Assembly: GCA_012034405.1 (NCBI GenBank)
Contig: JAAVLZ010000007.1
Location: forward strand, 62,001 to 126,000
Direction: 5' to 3'
Length of the DNA: 64,000 nt
Source: Oscillospiraceae bacterium HV4-5-C5C
Lineage (GTDB): Bacteria; Bacillota; Clostridia; Saccharofermentanales; Fastidiosipilaceae
Part shown: in pieces, positions 52,522 to 61,837 of the stretch
Position numbering within the stretch: position 1 is the stretch's first letter
How the letters are laid out: every line of letters starts with the position of its first letter
The notes under the pieces: model-generated
Told to the model about the DNA's origin: nothing
Database searches by the model: none
Seen by the model: only the letters and a program-made list of their open reading frames with translations
Program-made: the position numbers and the translations under genes

Positions 52522-54333
52522 ATGGCAGAATCGTTAGTTGGAATGAAGCGCAGCTGTTTGTGTGCGGAGGTAGAAACCGCCGATTGCGGTAAACAACTGG
52601 TCCTGACCGGCTGGTGTCACCGGCAGCGCAATCTGGGCGGGGTGGTTTTTATTACGCTTCGCGACCGCAGCGGAGAAATTCAGTTAGTGGCAGATGAAGC
52701 CAGTCCTGAAGCTGCCCGCAATAAAGCGGCGCTGGCCCGGTCTGAGTATGTCCTGGCCGCCCGCGGTGAACTGAGACTCAGGGAAGCGCCTAATCCGGAC
52801 ATGCCCACCGGACACCTGGAATTGCATATTCAGGAATTGAGGATTATATCTGAAGCCGCCACGCCGCCGTTTTACATCGAAGAGAACAGTGAAGTCAAGG
52901 AAGCACTGCGCCTTGAATACCGCTATCTGGATCTGCGCCGGCCTGATCTGCAGCAGCGCCTGCTGCTGCGCAGCCGTATTGTCAAAGCGACCCATGATTA
53001 CTTTGATGAAGAGGGCTTTATTGACATTGAAACGCCTATGTTAGGCAAGTCCACTCCGGAAGGCGCCAGGGACTATCTGGTCCCCAGCAGACTGCGCCCC
53101 GGCCGCTTTTTTGCCCTTCCCCAGTCTCCGCAGCTATACAAACAGCTGCTGATGCTGTCAGGCTTTGACCGCTATATTCAGATTGCCCGCTGTTTCAGAG
53201 ATGAGGATCTGCGGGCAGACCGCCAGCCAGAGTTTACCCAGGTAGACCTGGAGATGAGCTTTGTAGATGAAGAAGACGTGATGGCGGTCACGGAGGGTTA
53301 TGTGGCCAGAGTCTTCAGTGAGGTTAAGCAGCAGGAAATAGAACTTCCCCTGCCGCGCCTGACCTGGGCTGAAGCCATGCGCCGTTTTGGCTCCGATAAA
53401 CCGGACTTGCGCTTTGGTATGGAACTGCAGGATGTCAGCCGCTTGCTTGCTGACTGCAGCTTCCCGCTGTTCAGTGACAGCCTGAAAGCCGGCGGTGCGG
53501 TCCTGGCCATTACCGTGCCGGGGGCGGCTTCCCTCAGCCGTAAGGAGCTCAGTTCGCTGCAGGATTACGCCGCTACTTATAAACTGAAGGCCTTGCCCTG
53601 GCTGGTTTGCGGCGCGGATAAAAAACGCGGCTCGATTCTTAAGTTTTTTGAGGACGCTCAGCTGGACGCGCTGGCTCAGGCCTGCCTGGCCGGGCCGGAG
53701 GATCTGATCCTGCTGGGCGCCGGTCCGCTGCGCCAGACTCAGACCGCTATGGGTCAGCTGCGTTGTGAGTTGGCCCGCCGGCTTGGTTTAATTAATGGCC
53801 GCCCGGACAGCCTGCTTTGGGTGACGGAGTTCCCCCTGCTGGAATACAGTGAGGAAGAAGGCCGCTACGTGGCTATGCATCATCCGTTTACCATGCCGCT
53901 GGAGGAGGATGTGCCATACATGGATACTGACCCCGGCCGGGTCCGCGCTAAAGCCTATGATATTGTACTTAACGGCGTTGAACTGGGCGGCGGCTCAATC
54001 CGTATTCACGATCAGGAGCTGCAGCAGCACATGTTTAAGCTCCTGGGCTTCACGCAGGAGCAGGCCTGGGAAAACTTTGGCTTCCTGCTTAAGGCCTTTC
54101 AATACGGCGTACCGCCGCATGGCGGCCTGGCTATCGGCCTGGATCGCTTTGTCATGCTCCTGACCGGAGCGGAATCCATAAGAGATGTCATAGCCTTCCC
54201 TAAAGTCCAGACCTCGGCCGATCTGATGACCGATGCTCCGGGCACCGTGACGGACCGTCAGCTGGCCGACCTATCTATCCGTCTGGCTTCAACCGCTCCG
54301 GATCAGGCAGGCAGCCCGTCCCTGGAGGCCTGA
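52522..54333 (+). CDS. aspS: Aspartyl-tRNA synthetase
   Basis: The 603-residue protein is a full-length bacterial-type AspRS. An N-terminal OB fold reads the anticodon (LTGWCHRQRNLGGVVFITLR). The class II core has YRYLDLRRPDLQQRL, IDIETPMLGKSTPEGARDYL, QSPQLYKQLLMLSGFDRYIQ, RDEDLRADRQPEFTQVDLEM and, at the end, GGLAIGLDRFVMLLTG. The inserted GAD domain lies between residues ~290 and 420. The length agrees with the discriminating or non-discriminating bacterial form; which of the two is not determined. Confidence 0.96.
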   Translation: MAESLVGMKRSCLCAEVETADCGKQLVLTGWCHRQRNLGGVVFITLRDRSGEIQLVADEASPEAARNKAALARSEYVLAARGELRLREAPNPDMPTGHLELHIQELRIISEAATPPFYIEENSEVKEALRLEYRYLDLRRPDLQQRLLLRSRIVKATHDYFDEEGFIDIETPMLGKSTPEGARDYLVPSRLRPGRFFALPQSPQLYKQLLMLSGFDRYIQIARCFRDEDLRADRQPEFTQVDLEMSFVDEEDVMAVTEGYVARVFSEVKQQEIELPLPRLTWAEAMRRFGSDKPDLRFGMELQDVSRLLADCSFPLFSDSLKAGGAVLAITVPGAASLSRKELSSLQDYAATYKLKALPWLVCGADKKRGSILKFFEDAQLDALAQACLAGPEDLILLGAGPLRQTQTAMGQLRCELARRLGLINGRPDSLLWVTEFPLLEYSEEEGRYVAMHHPFTMPLEEDVPYMDTDPGRVRAKAYDIVLNGVELGGGSIRIHDQELQQHMFKLLGFTQEQAWENFGFLLKAFQYGVPPHGGLAIGLDRFVMLLTGAESIRDVIAFPKVQTSADLMTDAPGTVTDRQLADLSIRLASTAPDQAGSPSLEA

Positions 54334-54338
54334 TCCGG

Positions 54339-54986
54339 GTGGCCGGCGGCAAAAAAAACTCCAGGCTGGCTGAACTGCCCCCGCAGCGGCCGCTGACAGA
54401 TGACAGGGAATTCACGCCGGACAGCAGTCCTGAAAGCCGGCGGGCCCATAAATTGCTGGAGTACCTGGATTGGCTCAAGTATATTCTGCTGGCTCTGATT
54501 CTGGGACTGTTCCTGACCGACTTTGTTTTTCAGCGCAACGAAGTCGTGGGCTCCTCCATGTATCCGACCCTGGTCAGCGGAGATCAATTGTGGGTGGAAA
54601 AAATCGGTCCCCGGCTGCATGGGCCAAGCCAGGGGGAGATTATTACGTTCACCATTCATGAGGATGCCGGCAGCCAGACGGATGAGGATCTGGTTAAGCG
54701 GGTCATCGGGCTGCCGGGTCAGCATGTGGAAATAAAGGGCGGCCAGGTTTATATTGATGGCCAGCTCTTAGCTGAACCCTACCTGCCCCAGGGGACTGTG
54801 ACGGAAGTCACCAGTCTCATGCCATACACCGATGTCACGCTGGAGGCGGATGAATATTACGTTTTGGGCGATAACCGCAGCGGCAGCCGTGACAGCCGCT
54901 ACTTTGGCCCCATCAGACGCGAGCAGCTGATAGGCTATGTCTGGATCAGAGTCCTGCCGCTGGACCGCTTCGGCCAGGTCAACTGA
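54339..54986 (+). CDS. lepB: Signal peptidase I
   Basis: The 215-residue protein starts with GTG at 54339, five bases after the aspS stop. A cytoplasmic tail of ~45 residues is followed by one membrane segment (YILLALILGLFLTDFVF). Catalytic Ser73 is in VVGSSMYPTLVSGD and Lys120 is in DLVKRVIGLPGQHVEIKGG. The conserved GDNRSGSRDSRYFGPI motif is near the end. It cleaves signal peptides of exported proteins on the outer face of the membrane. The single-segment form is typical of Gram-positive type I peptidases. Other copies may exist elsewhere. Confidence 0.93.
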   Translation: MAGGKKNSRLAELPPQRPLTDDREFTPDSSPESRRAHKLLEYLDWLKYILLALILGLFLTDFVFQRNEVVGSSMYPTLVSGDQLWVEKIGPRLHGPSQGEIITFTIHEDAGSQTDEDLVKRVIGLPGQHVEIKGGQVYIDGQLLAEPYLPQGTVTEVTSLMPYTDVTLEADEYYVLGDNRSGSRDSRYFGPIRREQLIGYVWIRVLPLDRFGQVN

Positions 54987-55071
54987 CTGCCGCCGCTTAC
55001 CGCCGCGGCTATCCGCTGGCTATGGCGTCATAAACCGCTAAAACATGCAAGAGGAGTTATAAACCACTTTT

Positions 55072-56883
55072 ATGGCAGACGATCGTCTTAAAAATATCCG
55101 CAACTTTTCAATAGTGGCTCACATTGACCACGGCAAATCAACTTTAGCCGACCGCCTGATTCAGGATACCGGTGTACTGTCAGAACGCGAAATGCAGGCT
55201 CAGGTGCTGGACAACATGGATATAGAACGTGAGCGGGGCATCACAATCAAAGCGCAGGCCGTCCGCATGCTATATCAGGCTGATGACGGTCAGGCTTATG
55301 AGTTTAACCTGATTGATACGCCGGGTCATGTGGATTTTAACTATGAAGTATCCCGTTCGCTGGCGGCCTGTGACGGCGCGATCCTGGTGGTCGACGCCGC
55401 CCAGGGGGTGGAGGCGCAGACGCTGGCCAACGCGTATCTGGCGATTGACGCGGGACTGGAGGTCCTGCCGGTAATCAACAAGGTGGACCTGCCCTCGGCA
55501 CAGCCTGAAGTGGTCCGCCAGGAAATAGAGGATGCCGTGGGACTGGATGCTTCCATGGCGCCGCTGATCTCAGCCAAGACCGGGCTTAATATCCATGAAG
55601 TACTGGAGGGGATCGTCCGCTACCTGCCCGCCCCGCAGGGGGATGAAGCCAAACCCCTGCAGGCTTTGATTTTTGATTCTAAGTATGATACTTATCGCGG
55701 TGTCATTGTGCATGTTCGGCTTTTTAACGGCCGGGTGGCGCCGGAGGATGAGATCCTGATGATGCATACCGGCAAGCAGTTCACGGTGACGGAGGTCGGC
55801 TACTTCCGTCCGGGCAAACTGATCCAGGCTGACTGCCTGCGTGCCGGTGAGGTAGGTTATATCGTCGCTTCCATCAAGAATGTCCGGGATACTGAAGTCG
55901 GTGATACGGTGACGTTAGCCCGGCGGCCGGCCTCCAGTCCCTGTGCCGGCTACAAAAAGGTCAATCAGATGGTTTACTGCGGTCTGTATCCGGCTGACAG
56001 CGCCCGTTATCCGGACCTGCGCGACGCGCTGGAGCGGCTGCAGCTGAATGACGCCGCTTTATCTTTTGAGCCGGAGACCTCAGTCGCGCTGGGCTTTGGC
56101 TTCAGATGCGGCTTTTTAGGCCTGCTGCATTATGAAATCGTACAGGAGCGGCTGGAGCGGGAATTTAATCTCGATCTGATTTCCACCGCGCCGTCGGTCG
56201 TTTATCATGTGTATAAAACGGACGGCAGTTCCTTTCATCTGGATAACCCGACCAACTTGCCGGATGTTTCTGAAATTGAACGCATTGAAGAACCCCTTGT
56301 GCAGCTCACGATTATCAGTCCCAAGGAGTACGTGGGCAATATCATGGATTTATGTCAGGAACGCCGCGGCACTTATCTGGATATGACCTATCTGGATGAT
56401 AAGCGGGTGGATATCACCTATGAAATCCCCTTGAATGAAATCATCTATGACTTTTTTGATGCCTTAAAATCCCGCACCCGGGGCTATGCCTCCATGGATT
56501 ATGAACTGAAAGGTTATAAAGCGGCCGACCTGGTCAAACTGGACATCCTGATTAACGGAGAAACCGTTGACGCTTTAAGCTTTATTGTCCACCGGGATAA
56601 GGCTTATGCGCGCGGCCGCTCCATGGCGGCTAAACTCAAGGACAATATTCCCCGCCATCAGTTTGAAATCCCCATTCAGGCTTGTATCGGCGGTAAAATC
56701 ATTGCGAGGGAGACGGTCAAAGCCTTCCGTAAGGACGTCCTGGCCAAGTGCTACGGTGGTGACATCACCCGCAAAAAGAAGCTGCTGGAAAAACAGAAAG
56801 AAGGGAAAAAGCGTATGCGACAGGTTGGCTCTGTCGAGCTGCCGCAGGAAGCTTTTATGAGTGTCCTGAAACTGGATGAATGA
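55072..56883 (+). CDS. lepA: Elongation factor 4
   Basis: The 603-residue translational GTPase is full length. G motifs are [51 protein letters not shown] and [10 protein letters not shown]. The LepA-specific C-terminal domain ends with [20 protein letters not shown] and [18 protein letters not shown]. It back-translocates or remodels stalled ribosomes. It is followed 17 bases later by the fbp start. The stop lies in ATGAATGA, where the downstream frame also opens, but the true fbp start is a little further on. Confidence 0.96.
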   Translation: MADDRLKNIRNFSIVAHIDHGKSTLADRLIQDTGVLSEREMQAQVLDNMDIERERGITIKAQAVRMLYQADDGQAYEFNLIDTPGHVDFNYEVSRSLAACDGAILVVDAAQGVEAQTLANAYLAIDAGLEVLPVINKVDLPSAQPEVVRQEIEDAVGLDASMAPLISAKTGLNIHEVLEGIVRYLPAPQGDEAKPLQALIFDSKYDTYRGVIVHVRLFNGRVAPEDEILMMHTGKQFTVTEVGYFRPGKLIQADCLRAGEVGYIVASIKNVRDTEVGDTVTLARRPASSPCAGYKKVNQMVYCGLYPADSARYPDLRDALERLQLNDAALSFEPETSVALGFGFRCGFLGLLHYEIVQERLEREFNLDLISTAPSVVYHVYKTDGSSFHLDNPTNLPDVSEIERIEEPLVQLTIISPKEYVGNIMDLCQERRGTYLDMTYLDDKRVDITYEIPLNEIIYDFFDALKSRTRGYASMDYELKGYKAADLVKLDILINGETVDALSFIVHRDKAYARGRSMAAKLKDNIPRHQFEIPIQACIGGKIIARETVKAFRKDVLAKCYGGDITRKKKLLEKQKEGKKRMRQVGSVELPQEAFMSVLKLDE

Positions 56884-56900
56884 AAAGGAGCTGCCTAATC

Positions 56901-58886
56901 ATGAGTCAATCCAATGACAAATATCTGCGGCTGCTGGCCCAGGCCTACCCCAATATCCGCCTGGCCCAGGGAGAAATTCTGCGACTGCAGGCTCTAAACG
57001 AGCTGCCCAAGGGCACGGAGTACTTTTTCAGCGACCTGCATGGCGAAGACGGCGCCTTTATTCACCTGATGCGCTCGGCCTCCGGCAATATCCGCACCAA
57101 AATCAGGGAACTTTACGGCAATATTTTGCCCCAGCAGGAGCAAAATCAGCTGGCCAATCTGGTCTATGACCCGCACAAAGTGCTCAGCCTGCTGCATGAA
57201 AGCGGTCGCGACAGCAACGAATGGACCAGGATAACCATCATTCGCCTGACAGATCTCTGCCGCTATATCTCCGCCAAATACGCGCGGGAGGACGTCACCC
57301 GCAAGATGCCCCGGGAATATGCGCCGTTGATCAATGAACTGCTCTACATCGGTACCGGAGATTTTGACCGGGATCGTTACGTCAATCAGATTATCGCCTT
57401 TATCATTGACAGTGGCAGCAGTGAGGATTTTATCCTTTCGCTGTGTGAGCTGATCCAGAAAATCTGTGTCAACTATCTGCATATCATTGGTGACATCTTT
57501 GACCGGGGTAAAGGGCCGCACGCCATCATGGAAGAGCTGATCGATTTTGACCGGGTGGACATTCAATGGGGCAACCACGACGTGGAATGGATGGGAGCTG
57601 CCGCGGGCTCCCGTGTCTGCATGTGCTCGGTGCTGCGCATTGCCCTGAGCTACTCCAATATTGACGCGCTGGAGGATGGCTACGCCTTGAATCTGAGGGC
57701 GCTGTCTGACTTTGCGGAGGAGACTTACCCAGATGATCCCTGCGCCTGCTTTACGACGCATCAGCTGGACACCAATCTATATGACTCCATTGACCGGCAG
57801 TCGGCTGCCCGGATGCAAAAAGCCATAGCGGTCATTTTATTCAAGCTGGAGGGGCAGCTGATCCTGCGCCATCCTGAATATCATATGGACGAGCGCAACG
57901 TCCTGCTCAAAACGGACTTTCGCCGCGGCGTCTATGAGACCGGCGGTAAGGCTTACCCCCTTAAAGACACCAACTTCCCCACCATTGATCCGGACCACCC
58001 GTTGCAGCTTACTCCCCGTGAGGAAGACCTGATGAAAGCCATTGAGGCCTCATTTTTGCACAGCGAACGGCTGCAGCGGCACGTGGCTTTTTTGTATTCG
58101 CATGGTCAGCCCTACAAAATCGTCAACCATAATCTGCTCTTTCACGGCTGCATTCCCCTGAACCCGGACGGCAGCTTTATGCAGCTGACCATTGGCGGGC
58201 GCCAGGTCGCCGGCCGGGCTTTGCTGGATGTGATCGGCGAAACCATCACCCAGGCTTACTATGAGGTGCGCGACCGGCAGGTCCGCCGCGATGCCCAGGA
58301 TTTCATGTGGTATCTGTGGTGCGGGGCGGCTTCGCCGATGTTTGGCAAGAGCAAAATGGCTACCTTTGAAACCTATTTCCTGGATGATCCGGAGCAAAAA
58401 AAGGAAGTCTTTAACCCTTACTATAAATTGTCTCAGGAGGAGGAGATCTGTGACCGGATCTTTGCTGAGTTTGGTCTGGACCCGGCCGTTTCCCATATCG
58501 TAAACGGCCATGTACCGGTTAAAATTAAAGATGGCGAATCACCGGTTAAGGCGAACGGTAAACTCTTTGTGATTGACGGCGGAATTTCCAAGGCCTATCA
58601 GCCCAAAACAGGTATAGCAGGCTACACCTTGATCTTTGATTCCCATACGTTGTCGCTGGCCGAGCACTATAATTTTACTCAGATTGAAAGCGATATGGGC
58701 AGTTATACCCCCAGGATCAAGGTAGTACGTGTGATGCCCCAGCGGCTCAGGATCGCGGATACTGACCAGGGCCGGGAACTGGAAGAACGCATCCACGACC
58801 TGCAGCAGCTGATTGACGCCTATCGCCGAGGCAGGCTCAAGGAATCCGCGGCTACGCGGCACAGCCGGGCGCTCAGACGCCCATGA
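56901..58886 (+). CDS. fbp: Fructose-1,6-bisphosphatase class III
   Basis: AAAAGGAG upstream fixes the ATG at 56901 and gives 661 residues. This is the large Bacillus-type class III enzyme. It has the metallophosphatase motifs YFFSDLHGEDGAFIHLMRSA near residue 38, IIGDIFDRGKGPHAIMEELI near 195, WGNHDVEWMGAA, and IVNGHVPVKIKDGESP near 532. It removes the 1-phosphate from fructose 1,6-bisphosphate in gluconeogenesis. The HAD phosphatase gene starts within its stop codon (ATGA), so the two are coupled. The presence of a class III enzyme is typical of Bacillota. Confidence 0.95.
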   Translation: MSQSNDKYLRLLAQAYPNIRLAQGEILRLQALNELPKGTEYFFSDLHGEDGAFIHLMRSASGNIRTKIRELYGNILPQQEQNQLANLVYDPHKVLSLLHESGRDSNEWTRITIIRLTDLCRYISAKYAREDVTRKMPREYAPLINELLYIGTGDFDRDRYVNQIIAFIIDSGSSEDFILSLCELIQKICVNYLHIIGDIFDRGKGPHAIMEELIDFDRVDIQWGNHDVEWMGAAAGSRVCMCSVLRIALSYSNIDALEDGYALNLRALSDFAEETYPDDPCACFTTHQLDTNLYDSIDRQSAARMQKAIAVILFKLEGQLILRHPEYHMDERNVLLKTDFRRGVYETGGKAYPLKDTNFPTIDPDHPLQLTPREEDLMKAIEASFLHSERLQRHVAFLYSHGQPYKIVNHNLLFHGCIPLNPDGSFMQLTIGGRQVAGRALLDVIGETITQAYYEVRDRQVRRDAQDFMWYLWCGAASPMFGKSKMATFETYFLDDPEQKKEVFNPYYKLSQEEEICDRIFAEFGLDPAVSHIVNGHVPVKIKDGESPVKANGKLFVIDGGISKAYQPKTGIAGYTLIFDSHTLSLAEHYNFTQIESDMGSYTPRIKVVRVMPQRLRIADTDQGRELEERIHDLQQLIDAYRRGRLKESAATRHSRALRRP

Positions 58887-59770
58887 ATGAGCCGCCCGTG
58901 AATCCCGGAACGCCGCCTGATTCTGAGCGCTGTCAGGTGGATGTCCTACCCGTCTGGCCGGTTCGGATCCGGCTGATAGCCAGTGACCTGGACGGAACCT
59001 TGCTGCGGCCGCAGGAGCAGGCGGTAGCGCCGCAGAACCTGGAGCTGCTGGCGCGCTGGCTGGCCGCTGGCGGCGGCTTTGTTGCCGCCAGCGGCCGACA
59101 GTACGCTAATCTGCGCCGCTTATTCGGCGGTCTGGCTGACCGGATCAGCTATATTGCGGAAAACGGTTCCTTGCTGTACTGCGATGGCCGTATCCTTGAT
59201 TGCGTCAGCTTTCCGGATCCGGTCGCCCAGGCTATCATTGCGCGGCTGTGCCAAAGCAGCACCCGCCCGCATATTGTGCTGTCTGGCGTCCGGCAGGCCT
59301 ATTGCCAGGCGGGGGATGAAGAAATCCTGAGCTATATGCGGGAGGTGGTGGGTTTTGACATTGTACCGGTGCCGGACTTAGCGGCTGTGCCTGATCAAAA
59401 GCTTAAGATCTCCATGCCGCTGTCAGGGGAACTGTCTGACCAGCGGGTGGATCAGATCCTGGCCGAGTGGCGCCGGCAAGCGGGGAACAGCGCCCGCCTG
59501 ACCTACGCCAATGGCTGGCTGGACCTGATTCCTCCGGCGGCGGATAAGGGCCGTTCCTTGCGGCTGCTGGTCCGGCATTTTGGTATATCCCTGCAGGAGA
59601 CCGCGGTTTTTGGCGACAGCGATAACGATTGTGGCATGCTTGCGCTGCCGCAGGTCCTGGCTTACGCTATGAGCAGCGCCAGGCCCCTGGCACGGCAGGC
59701 AGCCCGCGGCCGTTGCTGCAGCCGTCCGGAAGTCGTCTGGCGCCAGCTGTTAGCTGCCCGGCTTAACTGA
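58883..59770 (+). CDS. Cof-type HAD-IIB sugar-phosphate phosphatase
   Basis: The 295-residue protein is a Cof/HAD-IIB hydrolase. Motif I is LIASDLDGTLLRPQE near residue 32, with the nucleophile Asp. Motif II Ser lies in GGFVAASGRQYANLRRLFGG. The conserved Lys is in LKISMPLSGE, and motif IV is AVFGDSDNDCGMLALP. Members dephosphorylate sugar phosphates or flavin mononucleotide; the substrate is not readable. The ATG overlaps the fbp stop. Its 3' end overlaps the converging epimerase-like gene by 8 bases. Confidence 0.9.
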   Translation: MNEPPVNPGTPPDSERCQVDVLPVWPVRIRLIASDLDGTLLRPQEQAVAPQNLELLARWLAAGGGFVAASGRQYANLRRLFGGLADRISYIAENGSLLYCDGRILDCVSFPDPVAQAIIARLCQSSTRPHIVLSGVRQAYCQAGDEEILSYMREVVGFDIVPVPDLAAVPDQKLKISMPLSGELSDQRVDQILAEWRRQAGNSARLTYANGWLDLIPPAADKGRSLRLLVRHFGISLQETAVFGDSDNDCGMLALPQVLAYAMSSARPLARQAARGRCCSRPEVVWRQLLAARLN

Positions 59771-60743
59771 GCTTCAACCAATCCGCCTGCCAGCTGGCCC
59801 GCCAGCTGAAAACCGCCTTTTGGCCGGGCTCCAGGCAGCAGCGGTCCGGCATCCGGCTGAGCTCTTCCTGAATCTGACTGCGCCCGCACATGGCGCTCCA
59901 GGGCTCTAAACAAAGGAAAGGCGCGTGGGACCGGGCTGGTTGCCAGATGCCCAGATACCGGAATCCTTCAAAGTCCAGGGTCAGCCAGGGCCCGGGCCGG
60001 ACGCCGGACGGATCCTCAGCAGAACCTGGCTTGCGCTCCAGCAGAACCCGCTGACCCGGTTCAGATAAAAAGATCCCGTCAACGTCAAAAAGACTCTCTT
60101 TCAGCGGCAGCAGCAGGCCATCTGTACCTGGCCGCGGCTGTAAAACCTGAGCGGGACCGCGGCCGGACCACAGGCCCTCGGCAGAAATCTGCATCCGCTC
60201 CGTCTGTCCGGCTGAGGCCTGCGGTAAAACCAGCTGCCACTGTTCCAGCTGACTGCCGGCGGGCAGCATAAAGCCAGGATGAGCGCCGACAGCAAATATC
60301 AGGTCTCCTAGTGCTTGCGGATTACTGACCTCAATTCGGGTCAGCAGCGATGCTTCCGCCAATTGATAGCTGACCTGCAATTTGAAGCTGAACGGATAGC
60401 TGCGCCGGGTAGCCAGGCTGTCCGTCAGCTGGAAGCGGAGCTCGTCCGGCGGTGAAGGGAGTACGTCAAAAAGCAGGTCCTTAGCCAGACCATGCTGGAG
60501 CATGGCGTAAGTCTGACCCTGCCAGCGGTACGTTCCGCCGGCCAAGCGGCCGGTAAAAGGGAATAAGAGCGGCGACCGTTCCGTCCAGGGCGCTCTGCCA
60601 CCTGGCCATAAAAGCGGCAGACCGTCGGTTTTCCGCCTGACCTGGGCTAACTGGGCTCCCCGCGGTTCTGCTTCCAGGGTCAACAGCGGTGAGCTTAAAA
60701 CCAGACCTGTCCGGGCTGCCGGATCCGGATGATGACTGATCAT
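59763..60743 (-). CDS. Aldose 1-epimerase family protein
   Basis: The 326-residue protein is in the aldose 1-epimerase/LacX superfamily: LEAEPRGAQLAQVRRKTDGL near residue 24, LLFPFTGRLAGGTYRWQGQT near 58, LQHGLAKDLLFDVL near 83, and FAVGAHPGFMLPAGSQLEQW near 149. His85 in MLQHGLAKD and His154 in VGAHPGF are the likely catalytic histidines. It should catalyse anomer interconversion of a free or phosphorylated sugar in the cytoplasm. The start overlaps the end of the LysR regulator as ATGA, so they form a two-gene unit. The sugar is unknown. Confidence 0.85.
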   Translation of the reverse strand: MISHHPDPAARTGLVLSSPLLTLEAEPRGAQLAQVRRKTDGLPLLWPGGRAPWTERSPLLFPFTGRLAGGTYRWQGQTYAMLQHGLAKDLLFDVLPSPPDELRFQLTDSLATRRSYPFSFKLQVSYQLAEASLLTRIEVSNPQALGDLIFAVGAHPGFMLPAGSQLEQWQLVLPQASAGQTERMQISAEGLWSGRGPAQVLQPRPGTDGLLLPLKESLFDVDGIFLSEPGQRVLLERKPGSAEDPSGVRPGPWLTLDFEGFRYLGIWQPARSHAPFLCLEPWSAMCGRSQIQEELSRMPDRCCLEPGQKAVFSWRASWQADWLKLS

Positions 60744-61711
60744 ACTTGTGATTTACCTCCGTTATTCTGGGGCGTAAGTCTGGCGTCAGGTTGACATAAG
60801 GGCAGGCCGTCCTGACGGATGATATCTTGCAATTCCCGGATATAGAGCTTTGCTTCCGTACTCAACTGGATCTTATCCGCCAATATGTAACCGATCAGCA
60901 TTTTTTCATCTGACTGCAGCGGGACAGAAATAATATTGTCCCCGTTCAAATCCGTACTGAGTACCCCGCTGGATATGGTATAGCCCTGCAAGCCGATCAC
61001 CAGGTTAAACAAGGTGGCCCGGTCCGTGACATGAATAGCTTTAGGGTGTACCGCCGTACTCAGCAGTTCTTCTGAAAAATAAAACGAGTTATATTCGCCT
61101 TGTTCAAAGGACAGGTAAGGGTAGGGCGCCAGCTCAGCTAAACTGACCGCTGCCCGCCCGGCCAGCGGATGCTCCCGGCTGATAAAGACATGGGGTGAAG
61201 CCTCAAACAGCGGATGAAACTGCAGCCGGTTTTCCCTGAGTAGTTTCAGGATGACCTGGCGGTTAAACGGACTCAGATACAGCACGCCAATTTCACTGCG
61301 AAGGTTGCGTACATCCTCAATAATCTCATAGGTCCGCGTCTCCCGTAAGGTGAATTCATATTCATCTGTCTGACAGGCCTGAATGAGTCTTACAAAGGCA
61401 TTGACCGCGAACGCATAATGCTGGGTGGAAATGGTGCACAACTGCCGCCGGGGCTTCTTATTCATGTAGCGTTGTTCCAGTAAATCCGCCTGCTCTATCA
61501 CCTGGCGGGCATAGCTTAAAAACTCGGCACCTTCTTCAGTCAGGGTGATGCCGCGGGCCGTGCGGGAAAAAATCCGGATGTTCATTTCTTTTTCCAGCTC
61601 TTTTACGGCACCGGATAAACTGGGCTGGGTGATGAAAAGCCGGCGGGCCGCTTCATTGATGGAGCCGGCGTTGACGATTTCAATCATATATTTAAGCTGC
61701 TGTAGCGTCAT
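60740..61711 (-). CDS. LysR family transcriptional regulator
   Basis: The 323-residue protein has the LysR winged helix-turn-helix at the N-terminus (LQQLKYMIEIVNAGSINEAA, RRLFITQPSLSGAVKELEKE), with the typical IFSRTARGITLTEEGAEFL turn. The substrate-binding domain follows from about residue 90. LysR proteins usually activate a divergent gene. Here the divergent neighbour is the potassium-uptake gene across a 126-base gap, while the gene behind it on the same transcript is an aldose-epimerase homologue. Its effector is unknown. Confidence 0.92.
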   Translation of the reverse strand: MTLQQLKYMIEIVNAGSINEAARRLFITQPSLSGAVKELEKEMNIRIFSRTARGITLTEEGAEFLSYARQVIEQADLLEQRYMNKKPRRQLCTISTQHYAFAVNAFVRLIQACQTDEYEFTLRETRTYEIIEDVRNLRSEIGVLYLSPFNRQVILKLLRENRLQFHPLFEASPHVFISREHPLAGRAAVSLAELAPYPYLSFEQGEYNSFYFSEELLSTAVHPKAIHVTDRATLFNLVIGLQGYTISSGVLSTDLNGDNIISVPLQSDEKMLIGYILADKIQLSTEAKLYIRELQDIIRQDGLPLCQPDARLTPQNNGGKSQV

Positions 61712-61786
61712 AGCTTCACCTCAATATTTCTATATTGTAGCGTAAATCAATTTAACCGCCCGCGCCAGCAGCGCCAGAGAAAAATT

Positions 61787-61795
61787 TGCTATAAT
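61787..61795 (+). promoter_or_regulatory. Extended -10 promoter of the potassium-uptake operon
   Basis: TGCTATAAT gives an extended -10 (TG at 61787-61788 and TATAAT at 61790-61795). It lies 42 bases before the ktrB-like start at 61838. There is no good -35, which fits an extended -10 type. Confidence 0.6.
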
Positions 61796-61837
61796 CAGAA
61801 CCAAATAAAACAAGCATTATGCTGAGGGGTTTTGTGC

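Noticed and set aside
56994-57761. A 255-residue minus-strand frame opposite fbp
   Set aside because: It mirrors the metallophosphatase domain of fbp and has no ribosome site or family motif.
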